Shown here one piece after another: positions 22,406 to 33,100 of a stretch of DNA of 64,000 nt. The position numbers were made by a program, and so were the translations under genes. The stretch is from Vibrio marisflavi CECT 7928. Lineage in GTDB: Bacteria > Pseudomonadota > Gammaproteobacteria > Enterobacterales > Vibrionaceae. The stretch is taken from positions 558,001 through 622,000 of the forward strand of contig NZ_CAKLDM010000001.1 in the NCBI RefSeq assembly GCF_921294215.1, given 5' to 3'. The notes beneath the pieces are model-generated. The model was given only the letters and a program-made list of their open reading frames with translations, was not told the DNA's origin and ran no database searches. The stretch's first letter is position 1, and each line of letters begins with the position of its first letter.

Positions 22406-23053
22406 TTATGAACTTTCACCGTTCAGAATACTCTGGACCTTATCTGCAAGAATCTTAGCTAGCGCTAAATTCGCTTCTTCATCAAGGTGAATACCTTCTC
22501 CCTTAGCGGCTTCTATAAAGTTAGCTGTGTCTAAAAAGTCCACTTGGTAAAACTCGGCAACAACTTGATAGTGCTTGGCTAGTTCCAATGAGACTTGTTT
22601 CTGTCCATCAAAAATAGTGTCCATAAAATGTTCTGTCCTACCGATATGTGGAGGGGAAAGGAGCAGAACTTTAGGAGCTTTACCGCTCGGGCCTGTGCCA
22701 CTAGAGAGCGTTTTTCTTACTAGACTAGCAACACCTTGAGATATTTCGTTTGCAGAGCTACCAAATCGAGCCTTTAGATCGTTTGTCCCCAACATAATAA
22801 TCACAAGATCTAATGGGAGGTTAGATTCAAGGTAGATAGGCAGCACTTTTGCACCATTTTGTGCTTCGTCGTTAATGTATGGGTCATCATGAACGGTAGT
22901 GCGACCATTTAAGCCTGCCTCAATAACGCGATAAGAATGCCCTAGAGCATTTTGCATGGCACCCGGCCAACGTATATCAAAGGCGTGTCGTTGAGAGTTG
23001 CTCGGGTTGTAGCCCCAGGTCAATGAATCCCCAAAACACAAAATAGATTTCAT
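22406..23053 (-). CDS. SGNH/GDSL-family esterase (arylesterase-like)
   Basis: Cytoplasmic SGNH hydrolase of 215 residues with no signal peptide. Block I is CFGDSLTWG, with the serine nucleophile at residue 10. Block II glycine is in GLNGRTT and block III is MLGTND. Block V reads GEGIHLD, where most relatives have DxxH, so glutamate replaces the catalytic aspartate. This resembles the short cytoplasmic GDSL arylesterases/acyl-CoA thioesterase-like group. Start at 23053 (TTGGAG ahead) is preferred over 23068. Substrate unknown. Confidence 0.88.
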   Translation of the reverse strand: MKSILCFGDSLTWGYNPSNSQRHAFDIRWPGAMQNALGHSYRVIEAGLNGRTTVHDDPYINDEAQNGAKVLPIYLESNLPLDLVIIMLGTNDLKARFGSSANEISQGVASLVRKTLSSGTGPSGKAPKVLLLSPPHIGRTEHFMDTIFDGQKQVSLELAKHYQVVAEFYQVDFLDTANFIEAAKGEGIHLDEEANLALAKILADKVQSILNGESS

Positions 23054-23396
23054 ATATTGCTCCAACAAGTTGTCAAATAAGTCTGACTATCAAGCTAACC
23101 CCAAAATTAGAACTGCTGACGCCACTATGTGTTTTTTTGCATAAAAGTAACGAAAAGGCAAATTAACACATGGTTGTATTTTCTGTATGAATTGAATTCC
23201 ATCGTTTGATTGTTAAGTGGAATTGCTTGTTACACATAAATTACATTACACAAGCATGGGAATCACATCTTTATAGGTTGCTAACGCAAATTGATTGAAT
23301 ACAAATTAGCCTCATAGTACCACTATCTACGTTGTGGAAATGTTGGATGACAATACGAGCCACATCAATCAGGGAATTTTTCTATAGGATGAGACT
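23054..23396. other. Intergenic region
   Basis: No gene seen in about 340 bp. It holds the promoter for the divergent esterase and for the small acidic ORF. Confidence 0.45.
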
Positions 23397-23531
23397 ATGA
23401 GCGTAAACACAGATAAATCGCAAGACTTAAACGATGAGCATGAACACTTCTACGAGTTGTGGGACAGCACTTTCATGCTAGATAACGATTCAACGGAACT
23501 ACCGCTTAACTTAGACGAAAGCCATGACTAA
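23397..23531 (+). CDS. Small acidic protein (44 aa), unknown
   Basis: ATG at 23397 with AGGA about ten bases ahead, and an uninterrupted 44-codon frame rich in Asp, Glu and His (NDEHEHFYELWDS; ELPLNLDESHD). It is followed 22 bp later by a strong terminator, which supports an expressed unit. There is no membrane helix. I do not recognise a family. A small RNA in place of the protein is an alternative. Confidence 0.5.
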   Translation: MSVNTDKSQDLNDEHEHFYELWDSTFMLDNDSTELPLNLDESHD

Positions 23532-23553
23532 ACACGATGTAGGCTTAACAGAT

Positions 23554-23590
23554 AAGTGACTCCCAGAAATACGAGGAGTCACTTGTTTTT
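23554..23590 (+). terminator. Rho-independent terminator
   Basis: AAGTGACTCC/GGAGTCACTT, loop of 11, followed by GTTTTT. It ends the small acidic ORF transcript and faces the convergent sulfurtransferase gene. Confidence 0.9.
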
Positions 23591-23597
23591 AAGATCT

Positions 23598-24428
23598 CTA
23601 TACTTCTATTGGGAGCTCCTGCTTTTGCCCCCATTCAGTCCATGAACCGTCATAAACAGATAAATTTTCATACCCCAAAGTTTCGGCAGCCAAAGCCAAG
23701 ATACATGCTGTGACGCCAGAGCCACAGGAGAAAATGTATTGCTCTTTATCATTGGGAACGACTTCGTCAAAGATTTCTTTTAGTTGTTGAGCAGGCTTTA
23801 GCTTGTGCTTACTCATGAGGTCAACGAAAGGTAAGCATACTGCATTTGGAATATGTCCGCTGCGAATGCCTTGTCGTGGCTCCGGTGTTTTTCCTAGGAA
23901 ACGAGCCTTTGAGCGAGCATCGATGGTTAGGCTATCTTCTTGTTCAATCTGCGCGAGTACGTCTTGCGCAGAAAGGAAGTTGCTAGGGCTTAAATGGCCG
24001 TTAAAATCACCAGTGGAGGTGACTTCACGGTAACTTTGAGTTACTTGGTACCCCTTACGTTTCCATTCAGTTAGACCGCCATCCAACACATAAACCTGCT
24101 TGTGTCCCATGGCTTTAAACATCCACCAAGCTCTAGGCGATGCAAATGTGCCACTGTTGTCGTAAACCACAATGATGGAGTCGTTATTAATACCGAGTTG
24201 TCGCGCTAACTCGTTGAAGCGATCTTCACTTGGAATCATATGTGGCAACGCGCTATCGGGATCGCAAAACTCTTTGTCGTAGTCGAAGCGGATAGCATTG
24301 GGTATGAAGTTAGCTTTGTCTTTTTCTGTTTCTGCAGGGATTTGAAAGTCGATACTAGCGTCGAGTATCACAAGCTTTTGCTCGGATATGTTTTCGTTTA
24401 GCCATTGAGCATTAATTAGAGGCCCCAT
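23598..24428 (-). CDS. sseA: 3-mercaptopyruvate sulfurtransferase
   Basis: Two-domain rhodanese of 276 residues. The active-site cysteine is C235 in the loop CGSGVTA, which is the mercaptopyruvate type (thiosulfate rhodaneses have CRxGx[R/T]). The N-terminal rhodanese domain is inactive, as usual, with the family segment SPRAWWMFKAMGH. It transfers sulfur from 3-mercaptopyruvate to thiols or cyanide in the cytosol. It lies downstream of moeA-moeB with a terminator between. Sulfur chemistry shared with molybdopterin synthesis may explain the proximity (inference). Confidence 0.93.
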   Translation of the reverse strand: MGPLINAQWLNENISEQKLVILDASIDFQIPAETEKDKANFIPNAIRFDYDKEFCDPDSALPHMIPSEDRFNELARQLGINNDSIIVVYDNSGTFASPRAWWMFKAMGHKQVYVLDGGLTEWKRKGYQVTQSYREVTSTGDFNGHLSPSNFLSAQDVLAQIEQEDSLTIDARSKARFLGKTPEPRQGIRSGHIPNAVCLPFVDLMSKHKLKPAQQLKEIFDEVVPNDKEQYIFSCGSGVTACILALAAETLGYENLSVYDGSWTEWGQKQELPIEV

Positions 24429-24466
24429 ACTTTATTCCTTTTGAATCTATTATTATTAAATGAAAT

Positions 24467-24490
24467 AAAGGCCAGTGATGGCTGGCCTTT
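24467..24490 (-). terminator. Terminator of moeA-moeB
   Basis: AAAGGCCAG/CTGGCCTTT with a six-base loop, between the moeB stop and the sulfurtransferase start. Confidence 0.8.
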
Positions 24491-24501
24491 GATTGGGTTT
24501 A

Positions 24502-25260
24502 TTATTTTTTGTCGCCACATACTGGGCATGTTGGCTGTCTAGCGAGTTTCATCTCTCGCCAAGACATGTTGAGTGCATCGAGGAGTAAAAGCTTACCTTC
24601 GACTGGCTGACCGTAATTCGCAATAAGCTTGATTGTTTCCATTGCTTGCATGCTGCCAATGATACCAACTAAAGGAGCCATGACGCCGGCCTCGACACAA
24701 GTCAGTGCCTGCTGCCCAAATAGAGCGCTCAAGCACTGATAACAAGGCTGGTTTTCGTCTTGATAGGTATAGACACTTACTTGTCCTTCCATGCGTATTG
24801 CAGCACCTGATACAAGAGGGGTCTTGCTTTGAAAACACAGCTTATTAAGCTGATTTCTGGTTTCAACATTATCGGTAGCGTCGATCACAACATTATGCTT
24901 GAGCAACAGTTGCGCCAATTCATCGTCAGTTAGCCTATTAGCGATAGTCGCAACCGCAATATGTGGATTCAGGTTTGTTAAAGAATCTGCGGCGGAGTCG
25001 ACTTTATTCCGATTGATGTCGCTATCTGTATGTAGAACTTGTCTCTGCAAATTGGAATGCTCAACCACATCGTCATCGATAAGCGTGAGGTTTCCGACAC
25101 CAGCGACGGCAAGATATTGGCTTGCAGCACATCCTAGACCACCTGCGCCCACAATCAACACAGAACTATTTTTGAGGGCTTCTTGGCCTTCAAAATCAAA
25201 ATGTTTTAACGTAATTTGCCTGTTGTAACGTAGGATCTCTTGATCAGTTAACTCTTTCAA
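24502..25260 (-). CDS. moeB: Molybdopterin-synthase adenylyltransferase
   Basis: E1-like enzyme (252 aa) that adenylates the C-terminal glycine of MoaD so that sulfur can be loaded for molybdopterin synthesis. The ATP loop is GAGGLGCAA (38-46). R14 and R73-type residues are in RYNRQI and NLQRQV. The zinc ligands are CYQC and CPVC near the C-terminus. It follows moeA by 13 bp in an operon. Confidence 0.97.
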   Translation of the reverse strand: MKELTDQEILRYNRQITLKHFDFEGQEALKNSSVLIVGAGGLGCAASQYLAVAGVGNLTLIDDDVVEHSNLQRQVLHTDSDINRNKVDSAADSLTNLNPHIAVATIANRLTDDELAQLLLKHNVVIDATDNVETRNQLNKLCFQSKTPLVSGAAIRMEGQVSVYTYQDENQPCYQCLSALFGQQALTCVEAGVMAPLVGIIGSMQAMETIKLIANYGQPVEGKLLLLDALNMSWREMKLARQPTCPVCGDKK

Positions 25261-25273
25261 GTGTTGCTCCTAG

Positions 25274-26509
25274 TTAATAAAGGCTGCTACTAAACATCTG
25301 TACTTGCACCGTTTCGCCGGCTTCCACGCGTCCGCGATTTTGCTCTAATACGACAAAACAATTGGCTAAACTCATCGAACGAAAAGCACCTGAGCTCTGG
25401 TTGCCTGTGGTTTCTACGTAAAATTGACCATCTTCGATAGTGTATATGCCGCGTTGATAGTCAGTACGTCCAGGTGATTTTTTAAATCCATTTTTCGTGA
25501 TAGCTGGTATAAACGGTTGTGGTTTCCATTCAGTGTGTCCACCTAGTTTGGCAAGTAGTGGCTGCACAAGTACATATAGGGTGATGAATGCAGACACAGG
25601 GTTGCCAGGCAATCCACAGAACCAAGCATTATCTAATTGCCCAAATGCAAAAGGTTTACCGGGCTTAATGGCTAACTTCCAAAATCCGATTTGGCCGATT
25701 TCGTCAAGAATATCTTTCGTGTAATCAGCTTCACCCACACTTACACCGCCAGAAGTGACCACGACATCGGCTTCAGATTGTGCTCTTTCAAAAGTGGCTT
25801 TCAGCGTTTCTGGATTATCTGGAATAATGCCTAAATCAATGGCTTCACAGCCAAACTTTTCGATAAGCGGCTTTATGCCATATCTGTTGCTATCGTAAAT
25901 TTGACCTTCTTCAAGTGGTTGACCTAGTGGTTTAAGCTCATCGCCGGTAGAGAAAAAAGCAACTTTAGGTTTGCGTAACACTTTGATGTGGCTGATACCT
26001 AAGGAAGCGATCATTGGTAAGTCGCGAGAAGTTAATCTTGCTCCTTTGGCCAGTGCAACATCGCCTTTTTGTATGTCGTCACCAACAGGTCGAATATTGT
26101 TATTGTGTTTTACCTTTTGGTTGGTAAATCGAATACCACTATCTGTTGTTTCTGTTTGCTCTTGCATGATAACAGCGTCGCAGCCCGCTGGGATTTTGGC
26201 ACCTGTCATAATTCGAATGCAAGTATCTGCAGGCCAATTGCCTTCAAAAGGTTGTCCGGCAAAGGACTTACCAGCTAAAGGAAGTGTGTCTGATTTTTCT
26301 AGATCAGCAATTCGAATGGCGTATCCATCCATCGCTGAGTTATCAAATGGCGGAACGTTAATAGGGGAAAGTAGGTCTTCTGCTAGTACGAAACCAATAG
26401 CGTCTTGCAGTTTTAACTCGACAGATTGTTGGATGGGTTTAATTCCGGAAAGCATGTGTTGAAGCGCATCTTCAATCGGCATCAAATTAGGAGCGTCGCA
26501 GCAGCTCAT
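25274..26509 (-). CDS. moeA: Molybdopterin molybdenumtransferase
   Basis: Cytosolic enzyme (411 aa) inserting molybdate into adenylylated molybdopterin. Family segments: PPFDNSAMDGYA, IMTGAKIPAGCDAV, the MogA-like core TSGGVSVGEADY and the GLPGNPVSA loop. First gene of moeA-moeB, diverging from folE across 164 bp. Start ATG at 26509. Confidence 0.97.
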   Translation of the reverse strand: MSCCDAPNLMPIEDALQHMLSGIKPIQQSVELKLQDAIGFVLAEDLLSPINVPPFDNSAMDGYAIRIADLEKSDTLPLAGKSFAGQPFEGNWPADTCIRIMTGAKIPAGCDAVIMQEQTETTDSGIRFTNQKVKHNNNIRPVGDDIQKGDVALAKGARLTSRDLPMIASLGISHIKVLRKPKVAFFSTGDELKPLGQPLEEGQIYDSNRYGIKPLIEKFGCEAIDLGIIPDNPETLKATFERAQSEADVVVTSGGVSVGEADYTKDILDEIGQIGFWKLAIKPGKPFAFGQLDNAWFCGLPGNPVSAFITLYVLVQPLLAKLGGHTEWKPQPFIPAITKNGFKKSPGRTDYQRGIYTIEDGQFYVETTGNQSSGAFRSMSLANCFVVLEQNRGRVEAGETVQVQMFSSSLY

Positions 26510-26673
26510 TATGAAGTCCTATTGTTGTTAACTAATTGGTTAGACTCTATCACAGTTCCCATTCAATAGTGGCATACAAACATTGACCCTGAGCAAAATA
26601 AGGGTGTAATAAATTTAAAATACGAGTATCCTTATCGCCCTCTAAGACGACCAGTAATTGAACAGGGGAATAC

Positions 26674-27327
26674 ATGTCGGTCCTGAGTGAGTCAGCAACA
26701 TTAGTAAAACAAGCTTTAGAACGCAGTGGATTAGAAACTCCAATGGTTGAGAATGCCTATCTACCAGAAGAGAAGAAAGAAAAGATCCAAGGTCATATGC
26801 GTGAAGTGCTATCGCTACTAGGGCTAGACTTGAATGATGATAGCCTGCAAGACACACCTAATCGTGTGGCAAAAATGTTTGTTGATGAAATATTCTCAGG
26901 TTTGGATTATCAAAACTTCCCCAAGATCACGGTGATTGAGAACAAAATGAATGTGAACGAGATGGTGCGTGTAAAAGACATTACCGTGACCAGCACTTGT
27001 GAACATCATTTGGTCACAATCGATGGAAAAGCAGCCGTCGCTTATATCCCTCGTGGCAAGATTATTGGCCTATCAAAGATTAACCGCATTGTGCGCTTTT
27101 TTGCGCAAAGACCTCAAGTTCAAGAGCGCATGACCCAACAGATTTTAGTTGCGCTGCAAACATTACTTGAGTCGGATGATGTTGCTGTGAGTATCGATGC
27201 CACTCATTACTGCGTAAAATCGCGTGGAGTAATGGACGCGACCAGTGTGACAACGACAACAGCGCTCGGCGGTATTTTTAAAAGCAATCCGGCAACACGT
27301 CACGAGTTTTTGCACGGGATACGTTAA
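26674..27327 (+). CDS. folE: GTP cyclohydrolase I
   Basis: Homodecameric enzyme (217 aa) converting GTP to 7,8-dihydroneopterin triphosphate, the first step of folate (and other pterin) synthesis. Zinc ligands: the Cys and His of [10 protein letters not shown] and the Cys of HYCVKSRGV. The catalytic-site segment [12 protein letters not shown] is present. Divergent from moeA, so two pterin-linked pathways share a promoter region. A terminator follows at once. Confidence 0.97.
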   Translation: MSVLSESATLVKQALERSGLETPMVENAYLPEEKKEKIQGHMREVLSLLGLDLNDDSLQDTPNRVAKMFVDEIFSGLDYQNFPKITVIENKMNVNEMVRVKDITVTSTCEHHLVTIDGKAAVAYIPRGKIIGLSKINRIVRFFAQRPQVQERMTQQILVALQTLLESDDVAVSIDATHYCVKSRGVMDATSVTTTTALGGIFKSNPATRHEFLHGIR

Positions 27328-27359
27328 GACCTTTAGGTTTGTTAATATCCTAAACACTG

Positions 27360-27388
27360 AAAGCCAGCATATATCAATGCTGGCTTTT
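27360..27388. terminator. Terminator between folE and a convergent membrane-protein gene
   Basis: AAAGCCAGCAT/ATGCTGGCTTT with a six-base loop and flanking T/A runs. Confidence 0.85.
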
Positions 27389-27403
27389 ACTTATGTGTAT
27401 TAC

Positions 27404-27853
27404 TTACTGGTTTTGCAACCTATTGCTGCTGTAGTAGGCATAGAAGCTCAAAACAATCGCTGAAGCGCTGATCACCGTCATCAAAGTACCGGCTGGTGGT
27501 GCTAGGTTCGCTAAGTCAACAAACATGAAGTAGCCTAAGTCCGCCAGACCACCGACCAATGCTGTCACAAATATCGCTGTGGCGTTTCGTTTCCAGATAT
27601 ACACGCTGCCAACCATAGTCACAACACCAAACCAGCCAAGATTCCATGAGTGCTGTTTTAATGTTGCCGTCACGACTGGTGCATATTCGCGTATCAAATC
27701 TGCCATGAGTGGGTCTGATGAGACAAAGCTTAACGATAGTGCATGATTGCCAAGTGATAGCAAATAGATCATAGCGACACCAATCGCGAAGTGAAATACT
27801 CCCCAAATCATCCAAAGTACTGATGATGCTTTCAATAGTGCTGATGTTTTCAT
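27404..27853 (-). CDS. Four-helix membrane protein, unknown
   Basis: A 149-residue integral membrane protein with four hydrophobic helices (about 12-34, 68-88, 95-112, 118-140). There is no catalytic motif. It diverges from the LysR gene at 27980 over 126 bp, the classical arrangement for a regulator and its target, so it may be controlled by that regulator (inference). I do not recognise the family with certainty. Confidence 0.75.
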   Translation of the reverse strand: MKTSALLKASSVLWMIWGVFHFAIGVAMIYLLSLGNHALSLSFVSSDPLMADLIREYAPVVTATLKQHSWNLGWFGVVTMVGSVYIWKRNATAIFVTALVGGLADLGYFMFVDLANLAPPAGTLMTVISASAIVLSFYAYYSSNRLQNQ

Positions 27854-27979
27854 TGTTATCTACCTATAGTTTATTCCACTTCAATTGGTGTGGCTTACTG
27901 AACTTGATAAACACTATAAAACGTTGAATGAAAATTAAATAACGACTATTTTTTATTAAGATGATAACTAAAATCTTTC

Positions 27980-28879
27980 ATGTTGAGAGCATTGGTGACA
28001 AATGAACAACTTAGGGCATTGATTGCAGTAGCGGAGCAGGGCAGCTTTCGCAAAGCAGCTAAGACAATTTATAAGACCCAAGCCGCTATAAGTGCGTCGA
28101 TCAAGTCTTTGGAAAATGAGTTCGATATTGTTTTATTCGACCGCAACCAATATCGGCCAACACTGACTGACGTTGGACAGGCGTTTTACCGTAGAGCGAA
28201 GTTGACGATGGAGCACTTTGTTCAATTGCAGACGATGGGACGCGAGCTAGCTAATAATGTAGAACCAACTTTTGGCATAGTTATTGGGGCTAGTTGCCCA
28301 CTTCCTTTATTACTCAAACAACTGAAAGTCATCATAGATCAATTTCCGTTTACTCGTTTTCATATTACGACGGAAGTGCTAAATGGCGTGGTTGAAAAAA
28401 TTAATGATGGCAATGTTGATTTAGGCTTTGGACCTGAGTTTGGTTTGGATGCCACTCATGAAAAAGTGCTGATTGGTAGCATTACGTTTATCAATGTTGC
28501 GGCGCCAAACTACTTCAAAGGTGGCAACCAGCGTAAGATTCTTCTTGAAGAGTCACGCGAGTATTCACAGATCGTTTTGCGTGATAGTGCAACAAATAGC
28601 GATAAAGCGGCAATGTATGTCTCTCCATATGGAGAAACGTGGAGTGTTGGCGATATGGCAACAAAAAAAGAGCTGACTGTCGCAGGGCTTGGGTGGGGCA
28701 GGCTGCCAGAGCACCTCATTCAGCAAGAGTTAAAAAACGGTTTGTTAGAGCCTATCTCTGTAGAAAACATCCCAGTCGAAAGTACAGGTGATATGTATAT
28801 GTTTCGTAAGAGAGAGGGTAGCAGAGGGCCAGTCGCGGAGCGTTTTTGGAAGGAGATAACTCAAGCTTACAGCACTTGA
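27980..28879 (+). CDS. LysR-family transcriptional regulator
   Basis: A 299-residue regulator. The HTH is at about residues 8-66 (GSFRKAAKTIYKTQAAISASIKSLE), followed by the linker helix and an effector-binding domain of two alpha/beta lobes. The frame starts with ATG at 27980, but a GTG at 27995 would give a more typical LysR N-terminus. Divergent from the small membrane protein. Inducer unknown. Confidence 0.93.
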   Translation: MLRALVTNEQLRALIAVAEQGSFRKAAKTIYKTQAAISASIKSLENEFDIVLFDRNQYRPTLTDVGQAFYRRAKLTMEHFVQLQTMGRELANNVEPTFGIVIGASCPLPLLLKQLKVIIDQFPFTRFHITTEVLNGVVEKINDGNVDLGFGPEFGLDATHEKVLIGSITFINVAAPNYFKGGNQRKILLEESREYSQIVLRDSATNSDKAAMYVSPYGETWSVGDMATKKELTVAGLGWGRLPEHLIQQELKNGLLEPISVENIPVESTGDMYMFRKREGSRGPVAERFWKEITQAYST

Positions 28880-28905
28880 GTTACCCTCCAATAAGTAGTC
28901 GTCAA

Positions 28906-30039
28906 TTAACTGTCAAACAAGTGACGATACTCGCCATAGCCTTCTTTCTCCAAATCTTCTTTTGGAATGAATCGCATTGAAGCTGAGTTAATACAATACC
29001 TTAGGCCAGTTGGAGCGGGGCCGTCTTTAAATACGTGACCAAGGTGAGAGTCGCCAAAGCGACTGCGAACTTCCGTTCTTGTATAGAGTAATTTGAAGTC
29101 ACTTTTTGTGGTCACGTAAGCGGGGTTAATTGGTTTGGTAAAGCTGGGCCAACCAGTGCCAGATTTAAATTTATCGAGTGACGAAAACAAAGGCTCCCCA
29201 GTCACTATGTCCACGTATATACCCTCTGCTTTGTTGTCCCAATACTCATTTTGAAAAGCTCTCTCAGTGCCATCTTCTTGGGTGACATAATATTGAATCT
29301 TAGTCAGTTTATTCTTAATTACACTTTCAGAAGGCTTTTCATAAGTTTTGGCGTTAGTGACCAACTGTTTTTCATCAATCAGTTGGCGAAGTGTTATGGG
29401 ATTGTCTTTTCTATCTGACCCGAAAATGTCGTCTAGGTACTGATCTCTGCCTGAAGCATAACGGTAGTAGCTGTAACGAATCTTACTTTTCTTGTAATAG
29501 TCTTGGTGATAGTTTTCTGCCGGCCAAAACTTACTAAATTCAATGAGCTCTGTTTTCAAAGGTTTTTTGTAAACACCCAGTTGATCGATTTCTTCAATAA
29601 ATTCTTGTGCAATTTGCTTTTGCTGGGCGTCGCGATAAAACACCGCTGGGCGGTATTGTGGGCCACGGTCAACGAAAGAGCCTTTGTCGTCAGTTGGGTC
29701 TATATGGCGGAAAAACTGATCGAGAATTTGTTCGTAACTGACAACGTCAGGATCGTAATACACGTTAACGGTTTCGATATAGTTAGTTTTACCAGATGCG
29801 ACTTGCTTGTAGGTAGGGTTGTCTTTTGTACCACCAGAATAACCGGATACCACCTCTACTACACCAGGCTGCTTTTCGAGATCAGACTCAGTGCACCAAA
29901 AACAACCCCCAGCGAGGGTTGCAACTTGATAGCCTTGTTTTTGGGCTTGCTGCTCATCGATAAACGCATAGCTTAAAAAAGAATAGCTAATCAGCGAGCT
30001 GAACAAGAAGATAGATCTAACAACATTTCGTTTACGCAT
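28906..30039 (-). CDS. msrAB: Bifunctional peptide methionine sulfoxide reductase MsrA/MsrB
   Basis: Exported repair enzyme (377 aa). A signal peptide or anchor (1-25) is followed by MsrA, with catalytic C46 in GGCFWCTE (about 38-200), and MsrB, with catalytic C349 in [11 protein letters not shown] (about 238-370). It reduces both S- and R-methionine sulfoxide in envelope proteins. It lacks the thioredoxin-like domain found in PilB-type fusions, so it needs an outside electron donor. Located right after the repeat that follows the giant Tat protein gene. Confidence 0.96.
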   Translation of the reverse strand: MRKRNVVRSIFLFSSLISYSFLSYAFIDEQQAQKQGYQVATLAGGCFWCTESDLEKQPGVVEVVSGYSGGTKDNPTYKQVASGKTNYIETVNVYYDPDVVSYEQILDQFFRHIDPTDDKGSFVDRGPQYRPAVFYRDAQQKQIAQEFIEEIDQLGVYKKPLKTELIEFSKFWPAENYHQDYYKKSKIRYSYYRYASGRDQYLDDIFGSDRKDNPITLRQLIDEKQLVTNAKTYEKPSESVIKNKLTKIQYYVTQEDGTERAFQNEYWDNKAEGIYVDIVTGEPLFSSLDKFKSGTGWPSFTKPINPAYVTTKSDFKLLYTRTEVRSRFGDSHLGHVFKDGPAPTGLRYCINSASMRFIPKEDLEKEGYGEYRHLFDS

Positions 30040-30127
30040 AGGAACCTCAAATACATCTTATGTATTGAGATAAGAAAGGGTAGCTGCGATATAAATTTCA
30101 AACAGTATAAAATTGTCTGTTTTGAAG

Positions 30128-30173
30128 CCACTACCTGAGTAAGCACCGATATTAGTGGTTAGCCTAGGTAGTG
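30128..30173. repeat. 46-bp palindromic repeat, copy A
   Basis: Outer arms CCACTACCT/AGGTAGTG. Aligned without gaps to copy B (34909-34954), about 31 of 46 bases match, including the central CGATATTAG. It lies downstream of the giant Tat-protein gene and upstream of msrAB. Confidence 0.6.
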
Positions 30174-30186
30174 ACTGACACTTATT

Positions 30187-33100
30187 CTATGAGTTGACTT
30201 TTACACCTGCACTAATGCTCACAGCTAATAAGTTATTTAATGCAAGGACCTCGCTTGCATAAAATCCCATTTGAGCTTTTAATAGAATTTCTGATGCAGT
30301 TACAGAGCTACTCCAGTTGCTTATATCAATCGCATACTTTAAAGTTTTTCCCTGGGCGTCTAAAGCTCCGGCAATAAACTTATATCGCTCTACATCAGAT
30401 GCTTTATCAAATTTATTCTCAGCAAAATTAACAGTCTTAATGACTTGTTCCATGTTATGCCTACTTAATTCCAAAATCTTCAATACTTTTTTAAGCTTAT
30501 TGAAGTGCTTCTCAAAAGTATACTCATCCTTACCTTTTGTCAGTAAGTGAATAAAGCTAGGGATTTTAAATGTGGTGTATAATACGTTGAAAATAACACT
30601 TGTGGCTATATCCAGAGGCTCACCACCTTTGCCTGCAGTTTTTGCAACCATTTTGCCAAACTTAATAATAACGTAGAATCCTTCTACTACTTCCATAAAC
30701 TTTGAAAGCTCACTCATTGGAGGTTGGAACCTTATTAATGCGTCATCTTGAGGGTTTTCCTTTTCAAATGCTTTTATCTTTTGGTTTATATACCAAAACC
30801 CTCCGCGTACTTGTCCAATAAATACTCCATAAAAATCGAAGACAATACCAAATATATCCCAGTCATCAATGCCACTGGATTTAGGGCTCTGAAGATAATT
30901 ATTCTTTATTGACGGTAAGTGAGTAATGCTTTTGCCTTCAACAATATACATATAGCTCCATGAAAATACACCAAGTAGTATACTGTTTAATTGTTTTAGA
31001 CTGATGCTAGTAGAAAGGTCGACTCCAAACAGTTTCATGAACTTCGTAAAGAATGGAATTTGAATTGTGATGAGGCCTTGTGTCCAAGTTTCTTCAAATA
31101 TGTCGAAAACAAGGGACAAAGTAGACTCAACCAGCTCAAAACTCCAATCGATGGTCCCTTTGAACTCTTTATTCGCTTTGTCCAATATTTCGTATACTTT
31201 ATCGTTTAGTAAGGCTGGGTTTTGGGCTGTTTCGATAGCAGCGTCTAGAAGCCAAGCGGCAAAATTTTCTACGGAGTTTGGGTCGAGTACGTCTGTCGTT
31301 GAATTTACTATTTTATCTATTATTGAGTCGAGATTGATATCCATTTCACGAAATAGGATAGGGCTGATCGTATCCCATACTTCACCAAGCGCTGCAGTTA
31401 CGGCTTCTGATAACCACTCGATAGCAGGCATAATAACATCTTTTACGATAGGAGAATTCAATATGGCGTTAAGTCCATCTTGTATTATCGACATAACTTG
31501 AGAATAAGTATTTAATACAGAGGTCCCAACACCTTGCTGAGTTTCTTGGTATTCAGGGAAGTTAACAGAGTTAATTGCTGAGTGGACGTTGTTTTTAAAG
31601 TCCCCTATATAATTTAGTGTAGACTGTTTCTGCTCAGCGACGATGGAAAACATTTCATCATGAAGTCTCTCCGCACTTTTTATTGTGCTAATAATATCTT
31701 TTATGTGAACCAACATCATGATGAGGAGTACAATAGCTCGAATCAAGCACATGACTACTCGAACAATCAATTCAGTTACCGTCATAATTATATCGGCAAA
31801 TTGCTCGCAAGTGGATACGACAACAGATACGGCTTTATCTATTTGCTGCCCTAAAAGCTCGAGAAAATCTTGAGAGAGAACAACATTTACAGTCCCTTTA
31901 GCCTTATTGATAGCAACTTCAAAGCCATTCTTGATAGTTTCTCCCGCTCCAACAACCCAGTTAGCAACAGCATGTGCAGCATCTGTAACCCAATCAACGA
32001 ACGAGTCAAAGAAACCGTTGAAGCTTGCATTTACTGTCGAATCTCCTTGACTACGAACTAGTCGTCCATGGACAAAACTCATTGTTAAAGCTCCGTTCGA
32101 GCTTACTTGATTTTGATATTGGTTTGATGCTACATGCAACGTAAACAGTGGGTCACTGCCTCGAGGGTTAGTTGAATAGCCACTCCGCAAGTCTTGCTCT
32201 TCATCATGTGCCGTATTTAGTACGCCCATGGCTTCACCAGCGTCACTATATAGGTCGCTAAGCAGATCATAAGCATCATCGTCACTATCGATTTCATCGG
32301 TAATCTCGACCCCTGTCTGTTGTGCTTTTTCTTTTAGGGCGCTTGAATTGTTATAATTCGAGTCGGTCATTCTCTTATTGGCTTCTTTTGCCAAGTTAAT
32401 GTTAAACCAACGCGAGGTGACACCTTCACCTGAAGTGTCTTGCAGTAAAGCTGAGTCTAGTCCTGGCAAGAGAGTGCTAATATCAATAACCCTTGCCATT
32501 AATCGGCAAGCAATTGATTCTGCTTTCACTATGACAGATATTGATCCACTGGTATCTTTTAATGGAACCATCGCGCCTTTCGTACGGTCAATGTTATAGC
32601 TCTTCTTATTGTTTACGATAATAGTCGTAGGTTCTGGGCTACGTAATTCTATAAATTGGTTCTCGTTTCCTTGTGTATTGTATCCATAGCTATTTTGGGG
32701 GGTAATTGTTGTTCTGTAACACTCTTGGTAGACGGTATCTGACTCTTCAGCCTCTCTAGCCGAGATACTTTGTGTTACGGGCTCTTTCGTCCAAGTTTTT
32801 TCAACCTGCTTCTTGTATGTTATGTAACTTCGGTCTACCTGCTTACCAGCTCGGTTATCTGTTTCTATCGCAAGCATGTCACAGCGTTGGTTGAATCTAG
32901 GTGGACAGTAAATGCAGTTGGCTTTATTGCCGATGAAAAATCCACTGTATTGTTGATAACCGTCGACTAATAGCGTATTGGCGAAAGCAGGACAACTGTC
33001 GAAAAAAAACTTCGAGGATTCAATAGATTCAGGAGGGGTTAAAAAATTATCTACCCGGGCAGGTGTGTATGGAGTATTCGGATCTTGCTCTGTAGCCTGG

